A stretch of DNA of 64,000 nt from Cudoniella acicularis (taxonomy: Eukaryota; Ascomycota; Leotiomycetes; Helotiales; Helotiaceae). Positions 12,300 through 25,199 of this stretch are shown piece after piece; positions within the stretch are counted from its first letter, which is position 1; every line of letters starts with the position of its first letter. The notes under the pieces were generated by a model that worked only from the letters and a program-made list of their open reading frames with translations, did no database searches and was not told the origin of the DNA. The stretch is from contig JAAMPI010000017.1 in assembly GCA_013054445.1 (NCBI GenBank), forward strand, positions 1 to 64,000. The letters are read 5' to 3'. The position numbers and the translations under genes are program-made.

Positions 12300-14591
12300 T
12301 TTGAAAGCAGAGAGTGATTGAAGCAAATAGAGAAAAAGAGTGAAGAATATTGAGCGAAGTTGAAGGAAGATTTCCTACTTTGAACGTATCTTAGGCAGAT
12401 AAGATGCGAGATCGCGGCGCAAGTCTAGATCTTGCGATAGATCGTAGAACAGAGTGAACTAGCGATAACGAATACTAGTCAGGTACCGTAGAACCCTAGC
12501 GGAGAAGCTTGTCTGGAGATGGCCTAGATTCCAGGAATACCTGGAAGTTTGCAGAGAGTCTGTCGCCGCAATGGTTTGTGACTCCTCTTACCGGACCAAC
12601 GCCGAACCTATGTGCGAAGAAACTACCTATCTTATCTTGAAGATCAACAGAGATATTTCTGCGGTCCTGGGCGCTGGATTGGGTTGGCTGATGCCCCTGG
12701 TTGGAACCTTGATTGCGAAGACGCGGCTGTTGTGCTGAAGGTTGAGTTGAGTGATGCAGAGAAGGCGAAAGTCCGCCCCAGCTGGAGATGATACCTAGGT
12801 AGTGATACTCACACAAACTTGTTGTTGCTGATGTCGTTCTTGTGCGGCAGAAAAAAAAGAAAAAAAGCTCCGAGAGGCGGCCGGCTACGGGAGCGGGATA
12901 TCCCGGCTAGAATAGGAAAGGCCCCACTCTCAAATCTAGTCACGTGATAAAACTTAACTCCTTTAGCATGTGATAGTCTCATCCCTCTCTTCTTCATCGA
13001 TTTCAACATCTTCAAACCTTTCGATACGGACAAATCCAACCACTATACATAAGGCTACCATAAAACATACAAGGCAGTTTTCCCCAGTGCCACAAGTGGC
13101 GTCAACAGCGGTCCTGAAACATCGAAACATCCCCTCGAAAGGGCTTGACCTCAAGGGCCCAAAATCAAATCCAGTCTCTGATTCTAGCGACGCTCCCAGA
13201 GCAGCGGAAATATGATCGCTTGTCTGATAATACGAGGTCCCCCAGCCAGGGCTCCGTGCACTGTCTCAAGTTCGATTCCATCCCATCTGACATGCAGGAA
13301 CCGCAAATCATTCATAACTTCACAAGGGGAGAAAGCCCTCACGACGCATGCAACATCTCCGTAGCCCGTGGCCTGGAGACAGCATTCTCAAACCGGACAG
13401 TCACATTCGGAATCGGGATGCTCTTTCGGCAACGCAGGAAGGCCAGATCCGTTTTCCTGACTGAAATGACAACACTGAGGCACCTTTATCCATGCTTTCC
13501 TCTGCTGTTTCAATTCTCGTTACGGTGCATACTGTTGTTGTATGCGTCAAAGAGACCTTTACGAGCTGGCCCGACAGACAGGCATATAGGTATTCCCTGC
13601 TGCAGTTCTTCTGCGAACTCAAGGGTTATCTAGCATCTTTTCGGAGTTCGGAACAAGATCTAGAACTTTGTACCTCGTGAGCAGACTGCTCCAGAGTCCA
13701 GACTCCCTCCACACGCACATCTGAAAACTTTAAAGCATCCGACTGCCGTACACTGCATTACTTCGCTGATGGGAAGTTGAAACCTCATTCAAAATTGACA
13801 GCATATCAGCGCTCGAAGTATGAGACAAAACCAAAGCGACCTCGAAAAAGCATCATAAAGCCGTTGGTCAATAATTCCACAGAGCGCATTCCGACCCCAA
13901 ACTCGCGTGGATAGCAGGCCATCGTGAACAAGCATAAAAAAGTTTCGTCGACGTCGAAACATCCTACCGTGTTTCAGCCTTACACATGAAATCTTCCTTG
14001 GCCCTGCCCAGCAGTGTTTGATCCGCGAACACCCAAAGATGCAATCAATATATCCCGTGCACGTTTCAGGATTGTGGGTGGGGGAACTCACGATAAGATG
14101 ACCACGAGCCGAGAAAAAAGTAAGCCGCACATACACACCAATATCAACTCGTGCGACAGTTGGTGTGCCCTGCAGACGGTTAGGGAATGAATGCATCAGA
14201 GGTGGAGAGGAGATGGGATCGGATCGGAGATGGGAAGGAAAATAATATCGGTATGGATGAACTCCAGATGTGAGATAAGATGACGAGTCACTAGGTCTCA
14301 GGGAATGTCACTATGTCACTTTCAAGCATTTTGCTGGTAGTTGGTCACGGCTGCCGTGCATCGAGAACTCCAAGTGACATACACATGTTTGCGTTAAAAT
14401 TTTATGCATTATTTGTCCTGCTATACGGTATATTTGCCCTCGCCTGGATGGTCGCGCAGCAATATCCCACCTCTTCTATCAGAAGGCCTCGCCTCTTGTT
14501 CAAAAAATTAACCTTAAAACGCCTTGAAAATGCCAGGGCGCCGATCGACGTAAGAAATGAAAAGTGTATATTTCCAACGCAATGCTTGTAT
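12300..14591. other. Intergenic, no gene recognised
   Basis: About 2.3 kb without a supportable gene. The plus-strand frame 13145-13633 (162 codons) and a lysine-rich frame near 13735-13911 lacking an ATG are the longest candidates, but neither shows a domain or a consistent splice pattern. Confidence 0.4.
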
Positions 14592-15475
14592 TTATGATTG
14601 AAAAAACCAGTATCTGGATGGTAATTAGTAAGGGATTCAGTGATGATGGGATGGGAGATGACATACTCAGCAGCATATTGTATTTCAAATGTGGCAGGCA
14701 TGCCGACACATGTCGCTGGAGGGTTGCCACCAGCAGTGTTGACTCGGTAGATTTCTTGCAAGTTTCCTGTTGCCCCGGTCCTCGTAGTCAACTTGAGCCA
14801 CGGAACGGCGCCAAATCCCACTCCATCTTGTCCTACAACCGAGCCTGCCGGAGCAGGTACCGTGTTATTTTTCTGGCATAGAGCAAAGCCCAAATCCATG
14901 GCGGTAGTACTGAGGTTGAAAGATGGGGTGGTGGTGTTGCTGAAGTAATGGTGTCCACTAATATCAAGATTTGAGGGAGTAAGAGTTTGTTGGGTGGGAG
15001 TGGTGAGGTTGAATTCAAGTGCGACTCCTGGTAGAATTTGGAGGAGGTCGGGGTACGTCGAAGCGACACATGTTGCGTTATATAGAGTTGCGATTGCTCC
15101 CAGAGACACAGGGGCCGCAGTTGCGTTTGTAGATGTGCAGGAATAGTTTTGAGTCCCTCGTCCGATGGCGACGTGCTTTAATGTGAGGCCCGCGGAGACC
15201 GCTGGTAGTGGTGTTGCAGCTGTTGTCTATGAGTGTCTGAAATTGGTCGAGTTATAGAGTGAGAACTTACTCGCAACAGGCAAAACCGCCTTGCTCAAAT
15301 CGCATATTGGTGCTTCTGCCATAGCCCGTCCAGCTTGCACTTTGGTACCCAGCATATGGAAGTAATCGGAGAGGACCTTCATATCTGCAGGCCGCTCAGC
15401 CGCGCCGGGCGAATATGTAGGAGCAGAGAGGACAACGGCGCACAGCGCAGACGCCACCCATAGCTGAGGAAGCAT
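14592..15475 (-). CDS. Secreted DUF3455 family protein
   Basis: A secreted protein of about 259 residues. It begins with a signal-peptide-like stretch (MLPQLWVASALCAVVLSA). Three exons join in frame: 15271-15475, 14667-15219 and 14592-14613, with introns 15220-15270 (GTAAGT...CAG) and 14614-14666 (GTATGT...CCAG, CTAAT branch). The body shows the hallmarks of DUF3455: IGRGTQNYSC, GAIATLYNATC, GHHYF, PWLKLTTRTG, YRVNTAGGNPPATC and a C-terminal YAAEYWFF. The family is common in ascomycetes and has no firm biochemical role. Some members are labelled malate dehydrogenase in databases, but I see no basis for that here. Several N-x-S/T sites fit an extracellular location. No neighbour suggests a pathway. 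Confidence 0.85.
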
Positions 15476-17919
15476 TTTATAAGTGGATGTAGAAGAGTGT
15501 TGATTAAGATTAAGTGATAGTTGAGGGTGGCAGAGAGGAGGGAGGAGGAAGAGAGTCGAGAACTGGACGAAAGAAACACCGAACAGAGCAAAATACGAGA
15601 CGTCTGCACTTGGTATATACGGTTTGGATGAGAGCTATGGATGTTCGAGGTCGGGGGTAGGGTCGGCTGGGATGACAGCGACAGTGCAGAGTGCACAGAT
15701 GGGAAGATGGACAATGGGACAAAATGGGATGAGGGATTACCTTTCCGGTGTTGGGATGCCCAAGCGTCTTATACAGACGAGGAGAGGAGGGCAACGAAAA
15801 GTGTGTGTGGATGGAGATCTAATCCTGTAACTCGGAGCGACACTGGCGCTGGATGGAGCAATGGAAAGAAGGTTGGTCGCCAACGCCCGCGGTAGGAAAC
15901 ATGGTACCTCCGCACAGAAGATTGAGTGGCAGTCGCGCAGGCGTACGCGGTAGTGGGAGGTTGGTTAAGACACGGGAGTGCTAGAAATGGAAAAAGAGGC
16001 ATGTCGCATGGGGGACGACAGGGGAGATGGGCGGCAAGCAGAAAGGTCGCAACCAGGTTCAGGGAGTTATAGGCTGGCAAGGCTTCTATAAACGGGCTCA
16101 GCTATCAGGGCAACACAGCGCCCCGACTGGCTGGATACGCGAGCGATAGAAGCCTGTGGAGGAAGCGCTCAGGAGGCGTCCCAAAGGGCGTTCAATCGTT
16201 GGCCGAAGATCGTGGTCCCTGGCTACGATCTGCATCGGTATCCACTTTCTTCGACCCTTCGACCCTCGATGACAGGCCCGGAAGAAGAGAATAAACGCTC
16301 TGGCCGCGAGCAAGCCGACCCGCTTGACCAGCAAATCACTGCCATGGACAGAGAGGATGGATTTAACCTCCACCAACCACTTCAAGCGCAGCGGCGTGGT
16401 GGGTGGCAGGGGACTTGTCATGTGTGGAAATACCATACCTAGGCAGGTAGGTAGGTACCTAGGTACCTATGTATGTATGCTCCAGGTGAGAGCTTTGTAC
16501 ACTTACTTTGGTGTACCGGGTTGGAGTTCAATCTTATCTTTAGTATGGAAAAGTTGCGCCAAGCAAAAATTCTGCTATCTACCCCTCGCCCACCGCGCTC
16601 CAAGCAACAGGATGACAGCCGTTCTGGTATTCTGGGGCATCAAAGTCAGCGAGCGGGCCTGGGCTGCAGCGAGGGGCATGAGGGGCAGCAACACCCAGAA
16701 ACACCTCGCGTCAGAAGTGCTGCGAATGCTCCCCATCAAACCCCAACCTACCCCCCAAATGTCATCGTGGAGGACCCGGCGGTAGAAACGAACATCTGTG
16801 TTAAGGTAGATTAATTCAGCCGGACCCTTCTCTTCATACCAAGCCAACAACTGCTTCTCACAGCAAAACATCGCCAAAACGCACGCTACCAACTAACAGT
16901 CATCCTCGCGTGCAAATCTTCTCAGAATTGCTTTAGAGGGGGGTGAGACTGCTTGGTGTCCTCATCGTCAAGTCCGAAATTAGACGTATGCGAAGGCATT
17001 CCCAGGTCAAATGTATATACAGTACTTCTGCACTCGTCCCGGTCGCTGTAGGCTAGACCTCCCGAGTCCCGTCCCAACTCCCAACTCCCAACACTGAATG
17101 ATGACTGTGCTCGCTACCCCCCTTCTGTGTACCGAAGCCAACCTTACCGATGATTATTTTCTGCGTTAGCTATTTACACCTGCGATAACTGCTATGATTG
17201 GGAACGGTTAGGTCAATACGTGTCATGGCCGAGAAACCGCACCCCTCGGTCGAAGGCTCGAAGCCCAACTAACTATTCTAAACGCGCGCGGTAATCTTGC
17301 AGCTTTGCCAGCTAGCAGCGGGCCCACCGCCCAAATAATACACTCAATAGATGCTGTACACACCGGCAGCTTGATGACGAAAGCATTGTTACCTAGCATT
17401 CGATCAATATTTCGTGCAGCTTTAAACGCGCGATTGAAGATAAGATTTGCAGAAATGGACTTCCCGCGACCCCGCCTTCTTGGCGCGCCGGCGTTGGTTG
17501 GATTGCGATGCTCCAGAATTTCTGGAAGTGCCTGGGGTGGGTATTTATAGATATAGATGGCGATTAACTGGGCCGGGCGCGTAAAATTAATCCCGGCTAT
17601 TTTGGTTGCGCAATCCACAATCCACCCAGGCAGCTTGCGGCTCTGGCTTCCACTTCCCCACCCACCTCCGCCTGCTTAACTTTATTCCTCACTGGCCCCG
17701 GCCCTGGCCTCGTCCTTACAGTGGTTACTCCAGCCAATAATAATGAGGAACTCCATCTCCAAAATGAAAATGAAAATGCTCAGAGACGCCCATGCCATTG
17801 TTCATATCCGAGAAAGTCTTGGGCGTCAAGGCCACTCTTACAAGTTTTGCTCATACACTACATTCCATGTTACACTGCCATATATTTATCGGTCCCCGCT
17901 CTCGCTCTCACCATCACTA
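15476..17919. other. Intergenic, no gene recognised
   Basis: About 2.4 kb with no supportable gene. The proximal part is the promoter side of the DUF3455 gene. A short simple repeat built on AGGTACCT/AGGTAGGT lies at about 16443-16478. The 112- and 131-codon minus-strand frames at 16098-16436 and 17223-17618 show no domain. Confidence 0.45.
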
Positions 17920-20294
17920 TCACGGCCCCTTGTCGCTGAATTTATCTTGATGCCAATCTCCATGTTGCGAATCCGCACCGATGCTTTTGGCGAGTGGTGC
18001 AGCAGCGGCTGCGACCTGCCCCAGGTGACTACCAGTCTGCTCAACATCCACCGTCCCCAGCCAGTATAAACAGCAGAAAACAAGAACATGCAGGGCCAAA
18101 CAGTATCCCGCGAAAAGGTTTCTACTCGTTCGAGTGGCCAAAACCATTCGTGTGATGGAGAAGACGATTCGTTCCGGAAGGCTCATACGTTTGTAAGCCC
18201 GCGCCGACTCACGACCCCGGAATGCTGCAAAAGGGGATATGTTAGACTCGTATGCCGAACGGTATCGGTCCAAGGCCAGCCCTGACGATGTAGAGGAAGA
18301 CATCTGGATCGTCGATGGGTTAGGGCTGCTGGCATATGCCGAGGCTGAAGAGGCCGTAGGTCCTGCCCGGTTGTACGTTGAGACATATCTCGTCTTCTCG
18401 TAGAGGTTCAAGTTGTCCTTCTGCAACGATGCGATCTCCTGTCGTAAGGATGAGACGGTTCGGTGCGTCTCCGACAATTCATTTTCCAATTGAGAATTCC
18501 TTTTCTTGAACCTATCACGTTGTGCCGTAATCATGGGCAAAATACCGGAGCCTCCTCCAACTGGTTCGCCGGATCTCAATGCCTCGAGTGATGTACCCCC
18601 AAGTGAAGATCTCGGATCAAAGCCTGATATAATGGAGGAAGTTGGTGAGATGCGACCTTTTCGTCCACCCATTAAATTTGCTGAAGGCTGAGGATATCGG
18701 CTAGCATAAGTTCCAGCTACAGATGTACCCGAAGGATACGCATTTGCAGTCTCATGCTGCACATTTGCCAGGTCATTCTCTAACGTTGTGTTTAAATTAT
18801 GGGCCCTCTCAAGATCGGCATTGGTCCTCGAGAGCTCTTCTTGGATGGTCTGGAGACGACTTTGTAGGTCTTGGTGAGATACCCTCAAGATTGTCAATTC
18901 GTCGCTTAGCTTCTTATTCCGGGCAAGCAGAAGCTGCTCCAGAGTGTCCCCTTTTCCTCGGGTGGACCCGTTTTCCATAGCTCCGTGGGAAATATTTGCC
19001 GTCGCTTCTACAAGGTCAACATCCTCGTCATCACCTGTGGAAAACTCGATACTTTTCAAGACCTCAAGCTCTTGTTTGACGTCGTCATAGTCACTCCACC
19101 GTTGTACCTTAGTTTTAAGCGCATCCCGCTCCTCCTGGAGCATTGACACCTCCCGCTCAAGAGATCTGAGTTTGCCATCCAGCTCTCGCTTCCTAGCGTC
19201 CTTTTCTACTCGAGCAGCATCTAATTTTCGCAAAAGGGAAGAATTCTCGGATCTCATCCTCATGTATCCCGGATCATCCTCCAAATTTGCTGCTGGTTGA
19301 CTTGAAACTTGCGACGCTGACTGTGCCAATTCGATACGAAGCTGCTCGTTTCGAGCTTCAACCTCTGCCAAACGTACGCTAGTCCTTTCGAGAACTGAAT
19401 TTACCATCTCAAGTTCCGCACTAGTAATATGGCCACGTCCGGTATCATTTTCATCGTCCTCGGATCGCCCCAGTCGCTGGGTGACTTCATAGCTCGCTTT
19501 TATTTCATTGAGCAAACGGTCCTGGTTCTCAACCTTCTCCTCGAGTAGCTTTTCTTTGGCTTCCCAGTTGTCTTTCTTCTCCTCTAGAACTGCTGCCCAG
19601 GAGCCTTCGACTTCTTTAACCTTCGATTCTAGGCCTTCTTCCAAGCTCTTCCGCGTCACTCTCTCGGATTCCAAACGCGATTCTGTCTCTTCGAGTTGTG
19701 TTGTAAGCTTGCTGACGCTTTTTTTGAAGGTGTTCGTTCTCTAACGTGATTTTGGGTAATGTATCTTCAGACAGTAGAAGCGAGTCGACCGAGGCCTCAA
19801 GTAAAGGGTAAGGATCAGGAGCTTCGGACAATGACGAATATACTTGCAGAAAGGCAGAGTTTGTAGATTTAGAGTGGTTCGTGAGGAGATCGATAAATGT
19901 TTGGTAAGCTAGAATGGCCTTGAGTCTTGTCCTCTTGAATTCATCGCATCTGGTACCCACCTTTCAATAACCCTTTAACCTCACCCAATTTGGCCGAATC
20001 ATCTAGCTTCCTAAAGTCCTTGGTTTTCTGGGCGAGGTCTTTGCGCTGAACTGTAGAATCTCTTTGGTACTGGACAATTTCCGAGGCGGTATTGTCAAGG
20101 TTTGGGATCAAAGAGGTTAAATCGATGTCTATAAAGGTTTAGCTGGTTGTCGGAGCTGGACATCCGGAACACTTACTTCGCCATGCTGATATGGCTTTCT
20201 GGAATTTGTTGTCCCCATCCTGGGCCATAGCTCCAGGGCCATCTAAGGGAGCTAGAGGGCGCGCGGCCTGGGTAGGAACTGCAGAATCCGCCAT
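17920..20294 (-). CDS. CASP/Coy1 family Golgi coiled-coil protein (one frameshift)
   Basis: Homologue of CASP (yeast Coy1), a C-terminally anchored Golgi protein involved in vesicle tethering within the Golgi. Three exons: 20177-20294, 19961-20128 and 17920-19908, with introns 20129-20176 and 19909-19960. The N-terminus begins MADSAVPTQAARPL. Most of the chain is charged coiled coil. The C-terminus carries the conserved LPMITAQRDRFKKRN, LQKDNLNLYEKTRYVSTY, LDRYRSAYESNISPFAAFR and RESARAYKRMSLPERIVF blocks, then a single membrane segment (AGYCLALHVLVFCCLYWLG). The frame breaks inside a run of seven T (seven A in the coding strand) at 19719-19725; six would restore a continuous protein of about 757 residues. 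In a conserved, otherwise clean housekeeping gene this points to a homopolymer miscall. The gene is divergent from the Vps3-like gene. Confidence 0.9.
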
Positions 20295-21022
20295 CTCTCT
20301 ACGCCGCCGAGAGCGAGATCATCGAACGATGAAGTGCTCGAGAGTATCTGCGGCTGCTCAAGATGAGTTCGCAGAGACGAGTGGCCTAGACAGGCGTGTA
20401 AGTGTTGTTTTGTTGGAGGTTGGAGGTTGTGGTCGGCTCAAACGTGTTCTCTAGCAGTGTGTATCCCTGTCTTAGGCTTGCTTTGCGCCCGGGTTACGGG
20501 TTACGCAGGCACAACCAAAAATTGTTCAAGCGCGAGCCCGGACCAGCTGGAAAATGCCCCCCAAATAGCCTCAAGGCTTTCAACCTTCAACGACATGAAA
20601 TCCCCAAATGCCGTTGGGTGATGCCCGCGAAATTCGTCATACTGGGCTCTGCGGTGCTTACAGTCAGGAGTACCTAGGTATCTCAGTCCACCAGAAATAG
20701 TAAAAAATCAAATCCTCCAGCAATTTAATACCTAGGTATTGCCAAAGCCACATCCGCATTGCAGCTGTCGCCTTACGCTTTTCTGATTGGCGAATTGGCG
20801 GTTTGCCCCGTTTGCCTCATCTGGCTGCGCCTCGCGATCCTAAGCTCTCTCTACCTTAGTACCCACCTTCGTATCTTTATACTCGCCAGTTCTCAACTTA
20901 CTCCCCCGCCCAGTAAACCTACGCCCAACCTACCACCTCGATACTCGACTTGTGTAAGCTTCTTCTTGTGTCGAATGGAGTGATGTTCCCCACGGCGCGG
21001 ACACGCCTCGCCCTCGCCCACA
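20295..21022. promoter_or_regulatory. Divergent promoter region between CASP and Vps3-like genes
   Basis: A 728-base gap between the start codons of two divergent housekeeping genes, presumably holding both promoters. I see two palindromic CCTAGGTA-type motifs (near 20672 and 20730), a common short repeat in ascomycete DNA, and pyrimidine-rich tracts near 20850-20930. No specific factor site can be claimed. Confidence 0.4.
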
Positions 21023-24000
21023 ATGCAGCCAGAGAACGCGGTCGCCGACACGGACGCGGAGCCCCTCACCAACCCTCCAGAAACGGGCCCTTACGTGTTG
21101 CGAAGTCTGCTCGAAGATGTACCGCTGTCCGCTGATGGGGATAGGAATGACATCGAGATCACTTGCGTGGAGTTTCTGGGTACGTACATCTACACATCGT
21201 GGCCCTACCACAGGCAGCAATATCTAACAAACTTTAGATCACAATCTTTATGTGGGCACATCAGCATCGGAACTCCTCCACTTCGTACAAATCCCACCCG
21301 ACCCCGAAGATGCTGCGGGACAGCCTTCTTATATTTTGGCTTCCCGATTGCTCCCAGCATATCATGAGCCGGCAACGACCGCCAGGCCAGGAATCCAGCA
21401 GATACTCCTCCTGGCAAAGGTTAATAAAGCTTGCATTTTGTGTAATTGGACTGTGACCTTCTACTCACTTCCAGAACTTAGCCCCGTCTTTGGTACCACG
21501 CAGATTCGGCCTTGCAATTGGATTGGTGGCATAGATTTGAACATAGACCTGCGAAGTCGTGGGCAGAATGAAAAGAACTCTCCTATGACCGTGCTAGTCT
21601 CACTCAACAAGAAGATGAGAGTCATCAGAATCGGGGAAGATGCGAAACCAGTCAGAGTGCGCTCGATTACCCTACTTTCGTGGTCAATCTGACCGATACT
21701 TCTAGGTGATCGACTTTTCAGGAAGCACCATCTCAGTTCGTCGGGAATCCTTTGCTTGCGTGGCCAATACACGATCTTATGCTCTTCTCGATGTTGATCG
21801 ACTACTTAAAATTCCTCTGTTCCCAATCTCGTCACTAGATGACTCGCAACCCGGTAGCATTGGAGGCCGGGTGGAAGATATATCAGGGAATGGGGCAGGT
21901 GGCATTTCACGAAGCTCATCATCTGCCCAAACCGGCCATATCACCGGAGCTTCCGATGACCGAGGCCATGGGAGAAGCACAAGCCTTGGGGCGTTCATGA
22001 GTAGTGCATCTCGTAGACACAGTCAACACGGGGCAGGCGGAGATCATTCTGGACGAGAAACTCCAGAAGGTCTCTTCCGAGAGGCGTCACCAGCACCTAC
22101 TACAAGTCCTTCAAGAAAAGCCCCTCGCGATCCAAGCCCAAATGCCAACAAGGCTCTTCCAACACCACCAAATGAATCCTCATCCGTGGCGCCAGTTCCA
22201 TCTGTAAACACCCCTACCCCCGTATTTCTAAAACCTCATATCGCCTCACCAACCCCCCAGGAGTTTCTTTTGGTTACTGGCACTGGCTTGCATGATCCTG
22301 GGGTCGGAATGTTCGTGAATCTTGAGGGCGACGTCACGCGGCCGACCGTAGAGTTTGATGTCTATCCTGATGAGCTTGTTGTAGATGGCCGTGGAGTCGG
22401 GGTTGACCCCACACCTACCACTATTGATGATGATGAAGAAGGATTTGTTATTGCTTCTATGGCTCGAGAGTATCAGGGAAGCTATCGACGTGGCATGGAG
22501 ATTCAGCGGTGGGACTTAAATCCTGGGGAAGGAGAAATGGAAAAGTTTTGGTTGGAAGTGCCTTTATCAGATGAAAGGACCGAAGCGGAGACTTCACGCA
22601 TCGGGCTTCGCTCTGTTATTGACACGGGAGAGATCTCCTTTGCTGAGATTGTGCAAAAGCTTCGCTTGAAACGGTTTCGGCCCTTTGCAACGAGATCGAT
22701 GGATGCTTCTACACTGTCATTGTTCAGCGTTGATTCCAGAACGGCAACCTCTTTGGAACGGGTGTCAGGGGAACGAGAGCTATTTGAAAGCGGCGAGTCT
22801 CTCCCCAAGAGATGGGAAGTTCTCCGAAATGAAGAGGAGCAACAATTTGCCGAAAGATTTGGCCATACTCGGACGCGTGTGGTAGCTTGGTCTGGGAAAG
22901 ATATTTGGTGGATGGTGAGGAACCCTTTGGCTCTACGTTTGGATGCCGCTCTGGCGCACTTGGTAGGGGACGAGGCCCTGAACAAATTAACATTCCAGTC
23001 GCTTGACAGGAGGAAGGTAGTCGAGCTGATTAACTCGTTGCGTGGGCGAGAAGCGAAGACGGAGACCGAGTTTATGAGCCTGGGTTATATAAGGCAGCGA
23101 GCTGGTTTTATGAATTTCCTGAGTTTACTCGGACCTACCACGAACGAGCCGTCCGAGTCTGATTACCGTGCTTCTGAGGAGGCACTTTTGGAGGGGGGGG
23201 CTTGACCCTCGTGTTCTTCTCTCAGTTATCCCACTCCTACGAAACGAAATTGTGGAGGGAAATTCTGGGATATGGGTATATGGAGGAGTGAAGGACATTG
23301 CCGATAAATTTATTGCGCATGGTATGCTCGAGAGTTCACAGTCGGACAGCGCCCCAGGCGAAGGAATCTTACAATTTCTAAGAAGATTCCTCGCTGCTTG
23401 GCGAAAGAAGAAAGGATTTGGGAGCATTGCGAATGAGAACGAGGTGTTTCGCAGTGTAGATGCCTCTCTTTTGATTGTTCTCCTTCAACTAGACAGCGTA
23501 CCCCGGCCACGCCCGACCAAGGGAAACACCATCAGAGCCGAGCTCTACGAGCTTGTTGACCATGGTGTAGATTGCTTTGAGAGGGCAGTCTCATTATTAG
23601 AATCTCGCCGTCGCCTCTACGTGCTGAGCCGTCTGTACCAGAGCCGCAAAATGGCCGGCGAGGTCCTTAGAACCTGGCGCCGCATTCTAGAAAGTGACGG
23701 GGATGAAGGAGGAGAGTTCCCGAATGGTGAGCAAAGAGTACGAGATTATCTCACCAAGATTCGCAATTCCGCACTTGTACAGGAATATGGAGTTTGGTTA
23801 GCTGCCAGAAACCCCAAGCTTGGTGTGCAAATTTTTGCGGAGGACAAAGGCCAAGTGTCTTTTTCACCAGCTCAGGTCGTCCAAATACTTCGAGACGGTG
23901 CACCAGGGGCTGTGAAAGATTATCTGGAGTATCTGGTGTTCAACAAAAATCATGCCGAATATATTAACGAGCTCATCGCATACTATCTAGACATTGTCAT

Positions 24001-24733
24001 AGCCAGGCTCGAGACCTCGGAAGCTTCACGAAGCACTCTAGCACAGACATATATGTCATATCGAGCTCTACGCCCACCGAAACCAACCTACCGGCAGTTC
24101 ATCACAGACAACGCCATTGACGAGGAATGGTGGCATAGTCGTCTTCGTCTACTACAACTCCTTGGTGGTACCCAAGGCACGGGATCCGAGTACGATGTAG
24201 CTGCCATCCGGGAGCGAATAGCTCCTTACACCCAAGACCTTGTTCCTGAAGTCATCATTCTCGATGGCCGACAGTCCCATCACGAGGAAGCACTCCGACT
24301 CCTTACACACGGACTCGGTGACTACGATACGGCGATTAACTACTGCCTTTTGGGCGGGTCAAGTATCTACCACCCAGTATCTGGAACTTTAACTCGAGGA
24401 AGTCTCCCGAGCAGAGAGCAGCAGGCGAAACTATTTGGGTCGCTTCTCTCGGAGTTTCTTCTCATTGAGGACATTAGCAATCGTGTTGAACAAACCAGCA
24501 GTTTACTTGAAAGATTTGGCGGCTGGTTTGAAATTGGATATGTTCTCAGTATCATACCCGATACATGGTCTATCGAGCTAGTTTCTGGATTTCTTGTCAG
24601 CGCGTTGCGGCGAATTATGCGGGAACGCCACGAAACCAATATTGCGAAGGCACTGAGTGGCGTGGAAAACCTCAAGGTGACTGCAGGCCTTGTTGGGGTG
24701 GTTACCAAGGCCGGTCCTACTGTGGAAGCGTAG
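21023..24733 (+). CDS. Vps3/TGFBRAP1-like CORVET subunit (one frameshift)
   Basis: A vacuolar sorting protein of the Vps3/Vps39/TGFBRAP1 group, expected to act in CORVET tethering of endosomes through Rab5-type GTPases. Exons are 21023-21179, 21238-21656 and 21706-24733; introns 21180-21237 and 21657-21705 join in frame. The N-terminal CNH domain includes HNLYVGTSASELLHFV, VNKACILCNWTVTFYSLPEL and CNWIGGIDLN; a serine/proline-rich linker follows, then the alpha-solenoid of the Vps39 domains, with QSRKMAGEVLRTWRRI, LVQEYGVWLA and HHEEALRLLTHGLGDYDTAINYC. The frame is broken inside a run of eight G at 23193-23200. Seven would give EGGLDPRVLL and a continuous protein of about 1200 residues. As with the CASP gene, this looks like a homopolymer miscall. 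Vam6/Vps39 itself is the alternative; the N-terminus fits Vps3 better. Confidence 0.85.
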
Positions 24734-25199
24734 TTGTAATATACCAACAGTATCAAAATCAAATATCGAGAATATCGAAACCTAGGCATAGTCGTCTTAC
24801 AGTTAGCTACCTAAGGCGCAAGCTCTTCTCACATAAGTGATGGATGAGGTAAACGGACATTGATGGATTATGGTATACCTATGTGTTATCATACCCAGGA
24901 CGAAACATGCATTATATACCTCCCCTAAGATCTATTTCTGGGCGTCGAGGGGTTATTTATCACGTGAGGGGGGTGTGGGTAGAGAAGGGGAACAAGGCTA
25001 TGGCCGAGGCTGTTCTCACGTCGCCAAAAATGCAACGATTCTCAGCGTCAACGTTCTACTCGAGTATCCCCTCTCCACAGCATTGCATAGGTACAAGCAC
25101 CAGCTTCAGCACGGACGCGAACACAGATACAAGCATCCTTCCAACCTCAATTACATTGTCATCGCCGTCCCCATCAATATCAACGTCACCCCAACCGCC
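24734..25199. other. Intergenic / 5' leader of the Dcp1 gene
   Basis: A 466-base gap between the Vps3-like stop and the Dcp1 start. It presumably holds the 3' end of the first gene and the promoter and leader of the second. The frame of Dcp1 stays open upstream of the chosen start, but that extension has no family similarity. A CACGTG palindrome-like core lies near 24960. Confidence 0.4.

Noticed and set aside
13145..13911. Plus-strand frames of up to 162 codons and a lysine-rich tail near 13735-13911
   Set aside because: No domain, no clear start for the second frame and no consistent introns joining them.
17223..17618. 131-codon minus-strand frame rich in Ala and Arg
   Set aside because: Looks like chance reading through GC-rich sequence; no family resemblance.
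19719..19725. Programmed frameshifting at the A-run in the CASP gene
   Set aside because: Restoring the frame needs a +1 shift, whereas the A AAA AAG pattern is a known -1 slippery site; the family is not known to use recoding.
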